Positions 53,891-62,708 of a stretch of 64,000 nt of DNA are shown here, piece after piece. This DNA is from Deinococcus indicus (lineage in GTDB: Bacteria > Deinococcota > Deinococci > Deinococcales > Deinococcaceae). A model generated the notes under the pieces. That model ran no database searches and was not told the origin of the DNA. It saw only the letters and a program-made list of their open reading frames with translations. The translations under genes and the position numbers were made by a program. The stretch covers positions 62,001-126,000 of the forward strand of contig NZ_NHMK01000009.1 of assembly GCF_002198095.1 (NCBI RefSeq), given 5' to 3'. How positions within the stretch are numbered: position 1 is the stretch's first letter; each line of letters starts with the position of its first letter.

Positions 53891-56452
53891 TCAGGATTGG
53901 GCGACCGGCTCTGCGCCCGCGCCCAGTTCCCGTTGCCAGCGGTGCAGGGTTTCCAGCGCCTGCATGGGCGTCAGGCGGCCGAGGTCCAGCGTGGCGAGTT
54001 CGCGCCGGAGGCGGGTGTCGTCGCCCTGCACGCTCAGGGCGCCCAGCAGGCGGGCGGCGCGGGTGGTGACCGCTCCCGGCAGTCCGGCCAGTCGGGCGAC
54101 TTCCACGCCGTAGCTCTGGCGGGCCGCGCCGGGCACGACCTGATGGTAGAAGGTCAGGCCGCCGCTGCCGGCGGCGCCGTTCTCAAGCTGCACTTCCTCG
54201 GCGGCCACGTGCAGGTTGATCAGGCCGGGCAGGTCGCTTTCCAGGCGGGTCAGTTCGAAGTAGTGCGTGGCGAACAGCGTGTGCGCGCCCGCCGCGTGCA
54301 GGTGTTCCAGCGCGGCCTGCGCGATGGCGAGGCCGTCGAGGGTACTCGTGCCGCGCCCGATCTCGTCGAGGATGACGAGGCTGCGGGCGGTGGCGCCGTG
54401 CAGGATGGCGGCCAGTTCGCTCATCTCGACCATGAACGTCGAGCGGCCCCCGGCGAGGTCGTCGCTGGCGCCGATGCGGGTGTGGATGGCGTCGTAGACC
54501 GGCAGTTCGGCCCGGTCGGCCGGCACGAACGACCCGATCTGGTGCAGCAGGGCGCACAGGGCGGCGGTGCGCAGGTACGTGCTCTTCCCGGCCATGTTCG
54601 GGCCGGTCAGCAGCAGGGTGCGCTGGCCCTCGCCCAGGCGCACGTCGTTCGGCACGAAGCGCCCGCCCAGGCTGCCTTCCACGACCGGGTGCCGGGCCTG
54701 CGTCAGCTGCGTGTGGCCGGCGGTGGTGACGGGCCGGACCCAGCCGCCCAGCGCGGCCATCTCGGCCAGGGCGGCCAGCACGTCCAGTTCGCTCAGGGCG
54801 CCGGCGGCGTCGGACAGCGCCTCGGCGTGCGCGGCCAGCGAGTCGCGCAGGTCCGTGAACACCTCCAGTTCCAGGCGTTCGCTCGCGGCGTCCAGCCGGG
54901 CGATCTCGCGTTCGCGTTCCCGCAGGTCCGGGCGGGTGAAGCGCGCGCGGTCCTTCAGCGTGGCGATCTGCCGGTAGTCGGCCGGGACCTTGCCCAGGTG
55001 GGCGCCCGTGACTTCCAGGTAGTAGCCGAACACGCCGTTAAACCCGACCTTGAGGCTGGGAATGCCAGTGCGGGCGCGTTCGCTGACCTCCAGTTCCGCC
55101 AGCCACGCGCGGTGCCCGATGGCCGCGCCGCGCAGTTCGTCCAGGCCCGCGTGGAAACCGTCGCGGATCAGGCCGCCGTCGCCCGCGCGGATGGGCGGCT
55201 CGTCCACCAGGGCCGCGCGGATGCGGGTCACGACGTCCGGCAGGCCCTCCAGGCGCGTGCGGACGGTTGCCAGGAGTCCCGACTGGCCGTCCAGCAGCGC
55301 CGCCGCCTCGGGCAGCAGGTCCAGCGTGCGCGCCAGGGACGCCACCTCGCGCGGCGTGGCCCGGCGGGTCGCCACGCGCGCTGCCAGCCGCTCCAGGTCG
55401 TGCGCGCGGTACAGCAGGGACCGGGCGGCGCCGCGCAGGTCCGGCGCGCGGGTCAGGGCTTCCACGCTGTCCAGCCGGGCGCGGATGCTCACCTCGTCCA
55501 GCAGCGGGGCGCGCAGCCACGCCCGCAACCTCCGCCGCCCGCCGGCCGTGCGGGTGTGACCCAGCGTGTCCGTCAGGGTGCGGCCCTGCGGGGACTGCGC
55601 CGTGAACAGCTCCAGCGCCCGCACGGCCGCGTCCGGCAGGCGCATGTGCGCGCCCGGCTCGAAACGCACCACGCGCCGCACCATGTCCAGCCGCCCCTGC
55701 TGCGTCACGCGCGCGTACCCCAGCACCGCCCCGCAGGCCCGGCGCAGCGCCGCCGACGCCAGTTCCGGCGACACCTCGCCCAGCACGGTCAGCAGTTCGG
55801 CCTGCGCGGCGTCCTCGTCGAAGGTGGCGGGCGAGAGCATCACGGGAAACCGCGCCTGGAAGTCCGAGAGCAGCGCCGCGTTCCCCGACAGTTCCGGCGC
55901 CAGCAGCACCTCCCGCGCCCGCCAGCGCGACAGCTCGTCGTACAGCGCCAGGCGCGTGTGGAACGCCGCGCAGCGGAACTCGCCCGTACTGACGTCCAGC
56001 AGCGCCAGCGCGTACCCGTCCCCGGTGGCGACCGCCGCGAGGTAATTCTCGTCCGCGCCCAGGTGCCGCTCCTCGGTCACGGTGCCCGGCGTGAGCAATT
56101 GCGTGACCTTGCGTTCCACCAGCCCGCTGCCGGGTTCCTCGACCTGATCGGCGACCGCCACGCACACGCCCGCCGAGAGCAGCCGCTCCACGTGTCCGTC
56201 CAGGGCGCGCAGCGGAATGCCCGCCATGGGCGTACTGAAGTCCCGGCTGCTCTTGTGCGTCAGGGCCAGCCCCAGCAGCCGCGCGGCGCGTTCGGCGTCC
56301 TCGCCGAAGGTCTCGTAGAAATCACCGACCTGAAACAGCAGCAGCGCGTGCGGCAGCTGCGCGGCCACCTCGTCGCGCATCCGCACGTACTGTTCCAGCA
56401 TGGGCGGGAGTGCGCCCGACCCGGTTCCCTTCAGGACGTTCTGAGCCCGCAT
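53891..56452 (-). CDS. mutS: DNA mismatch repair protein MutS
   Basis: Mismatch-recognition ATPase, 853 residues. Domain I has the mismatch wedge FQVGDFYETFGEDAERAARL (F-x-E). The lever/clamp region is complete, and the ATPase has Walker A LTGPNMAGKSTYLRT (about residue 615), STFMVEMSELAAIL and LVILDEIGRGTSTLDGLAIA. The C-terminal helix-turn-helix dimer part (LTPMQALETLHRWQREL) is present. ATG 56452 is preferred: the ATG at 56464 belongs to TATGCT (56460-56465), a -10 box 7 nt upstream, so a leaderless mRNA. The frame to 56503 is thus promoter, not protein. Confidence 0.96.
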   Translation of the reverse strand: MRAQNVLKGTGSGALPPMLEQYVRMRDEVAAQLPHALLLFQVGDFYETFGEDAERAARLLGLALTHKSSRDFSTPMAGIPLRALDGHVERLLSAGVCVAVADQVEEPGSGLVERKVTQLLTPGTVTEERHLGADENYLAAVATGDGYALALLDVSTGEFRCAAFHTRLALYDELSRWRAREVLLAPELSGNAALLSDFQARFPVMLSPATFDEDAAQAELLTVLGEVSPELASAALRRACGAVLGYARVTQQGRLDMVRRVVRFEPGAHMRLPDAAVRALELFTAQSPQGRTLTDTLGHTRTAGGRRRLRAWLRAPLLDEVSIRARLDSVEALTRAPDLRGAARSLLYRAHDLERLAARVATRRATPREVASLARTLDLLPEAAALLDGQSGLLATVRTRLEGLPDVVTRIRAALVDEPPIRAGDGGLIRDGFHAGLDELRGAAIGHRAWLAELEVSERARTGIPSLKVGFNGVFGYYLEVTGAHLGKVPADYRQIATLKDRARFTRPDLREREREIARLDAASERLELEVFTDLRDSLAAHAEALSDAAGALSELDVLAALAEMAALGGWVRPVTTAGHTQLTQARHPVVEGSLGGRFVPNDVRLGEGQRTLLLTGPNMAGKSTYLRTAALCALLHQIGSFVPADRAELPVYDAIHTRIGASDDLAGGRSTFMVEMSELAAILHGATARSLVILDEIGRGTSTLDGLAIAQAALEHLHAAGAHTLFATHYFELTRLESDLPGLINLHVAAEEVQLENGAAGSGGLTFYHQVVPGAARQSYGVEVARLAGLPGAVTTRAARLLGALSVQGDDTRLRRELATLDLGRLTPMQALETLHRWQRELGAGAEPVAQS

Positions 56453-56459
56453 CCCGCGC

Positions 56460-56465
56460 AGCATA
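56460..56465 (-). promoter_or_regulatory. -10 box of mutS (leaderless type)
   Basis: TATGCT on the minus strand, 7 nt before the ATG at 56452. Confidence 0.55.
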
Positions 56466-56597
56466 GCGGCGGCGCGCCCCGCCTGACAGCGGCGGCGGCA
56501 CAAACGGAGACGCGGCAGGGGAGGGGTGGCCGGAGGGCGCAGCGAAAACGCCCGGCGTGACCGGGCGGGAGGGGTGAACTCGGGGGGTTGTGCGCCG

Positions 56598-56717
56598 TTA
56601 CTCGTCGCAGCCGAGGGCGCGCAGCAGGTCGAGTTCCGTGATGGGACGGACGGGCAGGGCCGGCGCAGCAGGCTGGGCGGGACGGCGGAAGAAGAGACGG
56701 CGCAGCAGTGCAGTCAT
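56598..56717 (-). CDS. Micro-protein, 39 aa
   Basis: Starts MTALLRRLFFRRPAQPAAPA and ends LDLLRALGCDE. A good Shine-Dalgarno (AGGAG) lies 5 nt before the ATG. The first 12 residues form a basic amphipathic stretch, the middle is Pro/Ala-rich, and the end is an acidic helix with one Cys. No family is recognised. It fills part of the 459-bp gap between mutS and the pterin dehydratase gene; the rest holds only the repeat block upstream of it. The ribosome-binding site makes it more likely than chance. Confidence 0.5.
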   Translation of the reverse strand: MTALLRRLFFRRPAQPAAPALPVRPITELDLLRALGCDE

Positions 56718-56743
56718 GGGGGCTCCTGAACTTCAATGAATCT

Positions 56744-56789
56744 GATGTGATCCTGACTGTACATGAAGAGCACTTCATGGGGATGTGAT
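56744..56789. promoter_or_regulatory. Repeat block upstream of the micro-protein
   Basis: Two direct GATGTGAT repeats (56744-56751, 56782-56789) flank a perfect hairpin ATGAAG-AGCA-CTTCAT (56763-56778). The stretch is AT-rich for this genome and could be an operator or promoter region for the 39-residue gene. Confidence 0.35.
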
Positions 56790-56898
56790 GAACCTCACCC
56801 TGCCGGCGCAGCAGCGCGGCGCGCCGTCCGGGCAGGTGCGGGCCGTGCGGCGCGCTGAACCGTGTCCCGGTTCGCCCGCCTGCGGGAACGGCGCGGCC

Positions 56899-56904
56899 TA
56901 CCAT
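56899..56904 (+). promoter_or_regulatory. -10 box of the pterin dehydratase operon (leaderless type)
   Basis: TACCAT, 7 nt before the ATG at 56912, with no Shine-Dalgarno. Confidence 0.5.
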
Positions 56905-56911
56905 GCCGGAC

Positions 56912-57243
56912 ATGGCTTACGATCCCCGCATGAACTACGACCCCGCCCGCAAACTCACGGACGGCGACGTGCAGGACCTGAAACCCGACGGCTGGTACGG
57001 CGACGACGGCAAACTGTTCCGCGAGTTCGAGTTCGGCACGTACCAGCAGGGCGTGGACTTCGCCATGCGGGTCGCCGCGCAGGCCGAGGAACGCGGCCAC
57101 CACCCGGACCTGCATATCTACTTCCGCAAGGTCCGCGTCAACTTCTTCACGCATGACGCGGGCGGCGTCACGCAGGCCGACATCGACGGCGCGCGGGCCG
57201 TGGACACCCTCCTGCCCGCCCCGGACGCCCAGGCGGACCAGGA

Positions 57244-57247
<4 letters not shown>
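56912..57247 (+). CDS. Pterin-4a-carbinolamine dehydratase
   Basis: Recycles the 4a-hydroxy-tetrahydropterin formed by aromatic amino acid hydroxylases. The 111-residue product has the family pattern: WYGDDGKLFREFEFGTYQQG, VDFAMRVAAQAEERGHHPDL and VRVNFFTHDAGGVTQADIDG, with the catalytic His-His pair and the later His. ATG 56912 (MAYDPRMNYD) is used; the ATG at 56903 overlaps the -10 box TACCAT. It is coupled to a thioesterase gene by overlap and lies near a cyclase of the kynurenine-formamidase fold, but no phenylalanine hydroxylase is in the window. Confidence 0.92.
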
Positions 57248-57732
<485 letters not shown>

Positions 57733-57762
57733 AGCCAGAGCCGCTGAAGCCGGGTGGGCGGC

Positions 57763-58419
57763 CTACCCCAGGTCGCCCAGCGTCCCGGCGGGCAGCAGCA
57801 CGGCGCGCGCCGGTGCGCCGTCCACCTCGGTCAGCGGCAGCGGCAGGCAGATCAGGTCGTACCCGCCGTCCGGCACGCCGCTCAGGTTCAGGCCCTCCAG
57901 GATCAGGACGCCCGCCTCGCGGCAGGCGTGGTGCCCGTCGAGCGTCTTGCTCGTCAGCGGGTCCACGCTGGGTGCGTCCGTGCCGATCAGGGTCACGCCG
58001 CGCCGCGCGGCCTCCCGCACGAACGCCGGGGACAGCGCGGCAAACACGGTAGGGAATTCCTGCCAGTGCGCGGGCTGCCCGGTGTTCAGCAGCAGCCGGG
58101 GCGGCAGGCTGCCCGGCAGGTCCGCCAGGGCGTCCTCCTCGACCGTCAGCGGCTCGCCGCGTCCCTGCACGCTGACCACCCGGCACGGCCCGACGTAGGT
58201 GGCCAGCGGCACGCCGCTCATCTTCACGCCCGCGTCGTCGTAGTGCCACGGGGCGTCCACGTGCGTGCCGGTGTGCGTGCTGGTGCTCAGCTCGCCGGTG
58301 TTCACGCTGTCGCCCTGCGCGATCCGGGCGCCCGGCGTGACCCGGAACAGGGCGTCGCCAGGCCAGTTCGGATGGCCGGGCGTGAGCAGGCGGGAGATGT
58401 CGATGGGGTAACGCGGCAT
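57763..58419 (-). CDS. Cyclase-family metal hydrolase (kynurenine formamidase-like)
   Basis: A 218-residue protein of the cyclase/KynB family. The metal site HTGTHVDAPWHYDDAGVKM is intact (HxGxHxDxPxH), and the rest (RLLLNTGQPAHW, LIGTDAPSVDPLTSK, HHACREAGVLILEGLNL) follows arylformamidases. It may hydrolyse N-formylkynurenine, but the family includes other hydrolases, and no tryptophan dioxygenase or kynureninase is nearby. ATG 58419 is preferred to 58434, whose ATG lies in TTATGGT, a possible -10. Convergent with the thioesterase gene. Confidence 0.85.
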   Translation of the reverse strand: MPRYPIDISRLLTPGHPNWPGDALFRVTPGARIAQGDSVNTGELSTSTHTGTHVDAPWHYDDAGVKMSGVPLATYVGPCRVVSVQGRGEPLTVEEDALADLPGSLPPRLLLNTGQPAHWQEFPTVFAALSPAFVREAARRGVTLIGTDAPSVDPLTSKTLDGHHACREAGVLILEGLNLSGVPDGGYDLICLPLPLTEVDGAPARAVLLPAGTLGDLG

Positions 58420-58450
58420 ACCCCACCATAACAACCGGCTCCGCGCCCCA

Positions 58451-58479
58451 TTGCGCCCATGACGCGCATCCCGGACAAT
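58451..58479 (+). promoter_or_regulatory. Promoter of the first BTAD regulator
   Basis: TTGCGC (58451-58456), a 17-bp spacer and GACAAT (58474-58479), then 5 nt to the ATG at 58485. Confidence 0.5.
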
Positions 58480-58484
58480 GAGGC

Positions 58485-60890
58485 ATGAACCTGCGGACGC
58501 TGGGGGAACTGTCCGTGGAGGGCGTGACCTTCCGGCGCGAGAAGGTGTTGCTGCTGCTGGCGTTCCTGTGCCTGGAAGGCCCGCAGCCGCGCCGCCGACT
58601 CGCGGACCTGTTCTGGCCGGACGCCGCGAACCCCATGAACTCGCTCGCGCAGCACCTCGTCCACCTGCGCGGCCTGAACGGCGCGCTCGGCGAGGACGGC
58701 CCGCGCGTCGCCGCCGGCCCGCAGGTCCGCTGCGACGCCACCGACCTGAGCGGCGCCGTCCGCCTCGGCCGCCCGCAGGACGCCGCCGACCTGTACCGCG
58801 GTCCCTTCCTGGACGGCCTGACCATCCCGCTCGGCGCGGACCTCGAGGAGTGGCTGTTCGACACCCGCGAGAGCATTGCCCGCACCGCCCGCACCGCCCT
58901 GACCACCCTGGCCGCGCAGGCCGCCGCGCACGGCGACACCACCCGCGCCGGGGACCTCGCCGCGCGCGCCCTGACCCTGCCCGGCGCGCCCCCCGCCGAC
59001 GAACTGGAACTGCCGCGCCTGCACCACCTGCTGACCCTGGCCGCGCACCCGCTGGCCGCGCAGGTGGACCGCGAGGCCCGCACGCTGGGCCTGCACCTGG
59101 ACGCCGTGCCCGTCACGCCGCCCGCCCCGTTCGCCGGGCGGGAAGGCGAACTGGCCGCGCTGGGCGCCCTGCTGCCCGGACAGGTCGCCTGGGTCAGCGG
59201 GCACGCCGGGATGGGCAAGACCGCGCTGCTCGACGCCCTGGCCCGCGCCGGCGGCTGGACGGTCCTGCCGGGCCGCGCGGACCTGCCCTTCGGCACGCTG
59301 GCCCCGCTGTGCGCCGCGCCGCCCGCCAGCGCCCACGCCGCGCTGGGCGCCCTGCGCGACCCGCAGGCGCGCGTGGCCGTCGACGGCTGGGAGGGCACGG
59401 ACCCCGGCACGCAGGCCACGCTGACCCTGGCCGCGCAGTCCCGGCCAGCGCCGGGACGGGACACGCCCGCGCGGCCCGGCGCGGCCCTGTTGATCACGGG
59501 CCGCACCCACCCGCCCTTCGACGTGGACCTGCACCTGCACCTGGGGCCACTGAACCCCGGCGACCTGAGCGCCTGGCCGGACCTGCACGTCCGCACGGAC
59601 GGGCACCCGGCCCTGGTCGGCGCGGCCCTGCGCGGCCAGCCGCTGGACCTGCAGTTCGGCGCGCGGGTTCGCGCGTACCCGGACCCGGTGCGTGACACGT
59701 TCCTGACGCTCGCCGTTCAGGATCAGCCGAACCTGCGCGCCACCCGCGCCGCCATGAACCTGGGCGCGCAGGACTTCGCGCGGATCCTGTCATTCCTGAC
59801 GACCGAGGGCCTGACCACCGAGACGGGCCGCGCCTACGCCGCCGCCGCCACCCGCGACGCCCTGGCGCAGATTCACGTACACGCCGCCCTGATTCACCTG
59901 CAACTCGCCCGCGCCCTGCCCGAAGAGGACGCCTGGCCGTTCTACGACCGCAGCCGCGACCTGTGGGAGGACGCCGACGAACGCCGCGCCGCCCGCGCCG
60001 CCCGCCTGCGCGCCCACGCCCACCTGAAACGCGGCTACCCCGGACAGGCCGCCGCACTGCTCGACACCCTGGCGCACCTGAGCGAACTGGCCGTCCCGCA
60101 CGCCTGGGCGCTGATCGGCGTGGGCCGCTACCAGGACGCCCTGACCCGCCTGGACACCCTGAGCCCCCACGACCAGCAGGTCAGGGACGCCCTGGCCGCC
60201 CGCGCCGTCGCGCTGGTCTACCTCGGGCGCGCCGACGAGGCCGTGGTCCTGGCCGACCGGATCGGCGGCAGCGGCCCCGACGCCGCCCACGCCGCCAGCG
60301 TCCGCGCGCACGCCGCCCGCATGCGTGAACAGTGGGAGGACGCCCGCCGCCACGCCCAGATCGCCGCCGACCTCTGGAACCTGCACGGCGACGACGAGGC
60401 GCACCTGACCGAACTGGGTATGGTCGCCCGCGCCCAGGTGGGCCTCGGGGCGGACCCCGCCACCGTCTTCGGGCCGCTGCTGGACCGCGCCCGCGAGATT
60501 CCCAGCGCCCGCAGCCGCCTGCTGATGAACTACGTGATGCTGCTGGGCAGCCTCGGCCAGCGCCCGCAGGCCGAGGCGCTGTACCCCGCCCTGATGCAGG
60601 CCCTCCACGAGGCCGGCGACACCTTCGGACTGGCGAACGTCCACATCAACCGGGGCGTGGACGCCCACGAGAGCGGCCAGCACGCCGAGGCCGCCGCGCA
60701 CTACCGCGCGGCCATCACCCACCTGCGCGGCACCGGGAACACCCGCCTGCTGGGCGTCGCCCTGAGCAACCTCAGCGAGATCGACGGCGACCTCGGGGCC
60801 TTCGAGGACGCCCTGACCCTGCTGACCAGCGCCGGGCAGCAGGAACTGGTCGCGCAGATCCGCCGCAGCGTCCAGGTCCGGTCGCCCTGA
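58485..60890 (+). CDS. BTAD/AAA-type transcriptional regulator, copy 1
   Basis: An 801-residue SARP/AfsR-like regulator. The N-terminus (FRREKVLLLLAFLCLEGPQP, RRRLADLFWPDAANPMNSLA) is a winged-helix/BTAD start; residues about 85-210 are the BTAD helices (LEEWLFDTRESIARTARTAL). An ATPase core follows with Walker A SGHAGMGKTALLDAL (about 238-250). The C-terminal 350 residues are TPR-like (RADEAVVLADRIGGS, QHAEAAAHYRAAITHLRGTG). Such proteins sense a ligand and activate genes as large oligomers. A paralogue starts at 62709, and a protease gene lies between. Its target is unknown. Confidence 0.85.
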   Translation: MNLRTLGELSVEGVTFRREKVLLLLAFLCLEGPQPRRRLADLFWPDAANPMNSLAQHLVHLRGLNGALGEDGPRVAAGPQVRCDATDLSGAVRLGRPQDAADLYRGPFLDGLTIPLGADLEEWLFDTRESIARTARTALTTLAAQAAAHGDTTRAGDLAARALTLPGAPPADELELPRLHHLLTLAAHPLAAQVDREARTLGLHLDAVPVTPPAPFAGREGELAALGALLPGQVAWVSGHAGMGKTALLDALARAGGWTVLPGRADLPFGTLAPLCAAPPASAHAALGALRDPQARVAVDGWEGTDPGTQATLTLAAQSRPAPGRDTPARPGAALLITGRTHPPFDVDLHLHLGPLNPGDLSAWPDLHVRTDGHPALVGAALRGQPLDLQFGARVRAYPDPVRDTFLTLAVQDQPNLRATRAAMNLGAQDFARILSFLTTEGLTTETGRAYAAAATRDALAQIHVHAALIHLQLARALPEEDAWPFYDRSRDLWEDADERRAARAARLRAHAHLKRGYPGQAAALLDTLAHLSELAVPHAWALIGVGRYQDALTRLDTLSPHDQQVRDALAARAVALVYLGRADEAVVLADRIGGSGPDAAHAASVRAHAARMREQWEDARRHAQIAADLWNLHGDDEAHLTELGMVARAQVGLGADPATVFGPLLDRAREIPSARSRLLMNYVMLLGSLGQRPQAEALYPALMQALHEAGDTFGLANVHINRGVDAHESGQHAEAAAHYRAAITHLRGTGNTRLLGVALSNLSEIDGDLGAFEDALTLLTSAGQQELVAQIRRSVQVRSP

Positions 60891-60961
60891 ACCCCACCCC
60901 CGGCGCCCGATCATGGCCCGGTCACGATCCGCCTGACATGCTGCGCCCCGGAGGGACACCC

Positions 60962-62617
60962 ATGATCCGAACCGCATTCCGCACCCGTCTGCCTGCCCTG
61001 CTACCTCTGCTCCTGCTGGGCGCCTCGCACGCTCAGCAGAGCGCGCCCGCGACCATGGTGGCCCGCACCGCCGGGGTGTACCCGGCCGCCGCCGCGCCCG
61101 GCGAGACTGCCTGGATCTTCGGGCTCAATGGCGTTCCCGCCGAGGGGAAACTGAGCGTCGGCGGTCAGACGACCGGGTACCGCATCGACCGCCCCAGCGG
61201 CTGGCTGGCCTTCCAGGTGCCCCAGGCGGCTGCCGGGGGACCACAGGCCCTCACGCTGCGCGGCGCCCCGCAGAACCTGCGTCTGAACGTCCTGACCGTG
61301 CCCCCCGGCACCGACGCCCTGGTGTACGTCCGCCCCGACGCGGCAAAGACCGTGCAGGCCGAGTACACCCGCCGACTCCGGGCCCTATCCGAAACCTGTG
61401 CGAAAAGCTGCCCGGCCGAGGTGCAGACCGTCCTGAAAAGCCTGGGCGCCCAGCCGTCTCCCGTCCTGACCCCCATCACGTCACCCGTGAAGGGCCAGGG
61501 GGTCACGCCGGGACTGGCCGCGCGGATCACCGTGACCCCCACCGTCCGCGCCCCCCTGATCAACCTGAACACCCTGAAAGCCACGAACCTGACCCAGCTG
61601 CTCAACCCGGCCGCGCGCCCCGCCGCCGCGCCCACCGACTCGATCTGCTCGGCCCTGGCCGGCACGGTCCCCACCGCCGGGCTGCCGCTGGGTCAGGTGC
61701 TGACGCTGCTGGAACTGATCTTCGCCGGCGACCTGCAGACCGACCCGGTCCGCGTCGGCTGGCCCAATCAGGCCAAGGAGCCTCCCCACGCGAAAACGCC
61801 CCCCGCCACCGTGCTCGGCCGCCTCCTGAACTTCAAGGGAGGCAGCGGCAAGGGCGTGACCATCCACGTCCTCGACACGGCCAGCGCCACAGAGGACCCC
61901 TTCACCTACAGCGGCCAGTACTACAACGTGCCCTTCACGGATCGCCCCCACCATGGCCGGGCCATCGGCGAGATCGCGCAGGCCGTCGCACCCGGCGCGG
62001 CCGTGCAGTACCGGCAGGTGTGCGCGAAGGACGGCACCTGCTCCACCCTGACGACCGTCCAGGCCCTGTGCGCCGTCGCCACCGAGGCCCGCCGCGGCGG
62101 GCGGCACGTCGTGAACCTCAGCGTGGGCGGCCCGAACCCCACGCGCGGCCTGGAACTCGCCCTGCGCGAGATCGCCGCGCTGGGCGTACCGACCGCCGCC
62201 AGTTACGGCAACCGCGACGACTGCGCCCGGCTGATTGCCGGGGACCGCTGCAACCACTACCCCGCCGACTGGACCCGCACCTTCGAATTCGGCCCGGCCG
62301 TCAATCTGGCGTCCCGCAGCCTGCGGCCCACCATGCTGCTCAGCGTCGCCGGATGGGACATCGCCGGCGGGCAACTGGCCACCTACAACCGGGGCGTGGG
62401 AAACCCCGGCCTCCTGAGCGAGGCACCCAGCGTGCAGGCCCCCGGCGAATTCTGGCTGGGCGGGTACCCCTACTTCGGGACCAGTTTCGCCGCGCCGGTC
62501 GTGAGCGGCGTCCTGGCCAACTGGATGAGCTGCCAGCCCGGCGTGCCCCTGCTGCCCCTGATCACCACGCCCGGCCAGCCCCCCCTCGCGCCGAACGTCG
62601 TGAACGCCTGCCCCTGA
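60962..62617 (+). CDS. Subtilisin-like (S8) serine protease, exported
   Basis: A 551-residue exported protease. A Sec signal (LPALLPLLLLGASHA) is followed by a long N-terminal region of about 270 residues (IPT/TIG-like start TAGVYPAAAAPGETAWIFGL). The S8 catalytic set is D305 (VTIHVLDTA), H331 (RPHHGRAIGE), N417 (SYGNRDD) and S508 (GTSFAAPVVSG). Four or more extra cysteines suggest disulfides. GGAGGGA lies 5 nt before the ATG. It is tail-to-head with BTAD regulator 1 (71-bp gap) and followed by a strong hairpin before BTAD regulator 2. Confidence 0.88.
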   Translation: MIRTAFRTRLPALLPLLLLGASHAQQSAPATMVARTAGVYPAAAAPGETAWIFGLNGVPAEGKLSVGGQTTGYRIDRPSGWLAFQVPQAAAGGPQALTLRGAPQNLRLNVLTVPPGTDALVYVRPDAAKTVQAEYTRRLRALSETCAKSCPAEVQTVLKSLGAQPSPVLTPITSPVKGQGVTPGLAARITVTPTVRAPLINLNTLKATNLTQLLNPAARPAAAPTDSICSALAGTVPTAGLPLGQVLTLLELIFAGDLQTDPVRVGWPNQAKEPPHAKTPPATVLGRLLNFKGGSGKGVTIHVLDTASATEDPFTYSGQYYNVPFTDRPHHGRAIGEIAQAVAPGAAVQYRQVCAKDGTCSTLTTVQALCAVATEARRGGRHVVNLSVGGPNPTRGLELALREIAALGVPTAASYGNRDDCARLIAGDRCNHYPADWTRTFEFGPAVNLASRSLRPTMLLSVAGWDIAGGQLATYNRGVGNPGLLSEAPSVQAPGEFWLGGYPYFGTSFAAPVVSGVLANWMSCQPGVPLLPLITTPGQPPLAPNVVNACP

Positions 62618-62634
62618 ACCCAGTCGCGCCCTCC

Positions 62635-62667
62635 TGTGACCACCCGGCCTGACAGCGGGTGGTCACA
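62635..62667 (+). terminator. Terminator after the S8 protease gene
   Basis: A perfect 12-bp stem, TGTGACCACCCG with CGGGTGGTCACA, loop 9 nt. Confidence 0.8.
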
Positions 62668-62672
62668 TCCAC

Positions 62673-62703
62673 TTGACCCCCCCACCGGGTGTGTCGCTAC
62701 AAT
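62673..62703 (+). promoter_or_regulatory. Promoter of the second BTAD regulator
   Basis: TTGACC (62673-62678), a 19-bp spacer and TACAAT (62698-62703), then 5 nt to the ATG at 62709. The spacer is long. Confidence 0.5.
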
Positions 62704-62708
62704 GCTCT

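Noticed and set aside
53891..56452. Radiation/desiccation response motif upstream of mutS, mutL or recD2
   Set aside because: I looked for a 17-bp palindrome of the TTATG-N7-CATAA type near these starts and saw none.
56453..56503. Longer mutS start (ATG 56464 or beyond)
   Set aside because: The ATG is part of TATGCT, which fits a -10 box, and the added residues have no counterpart in MutS.
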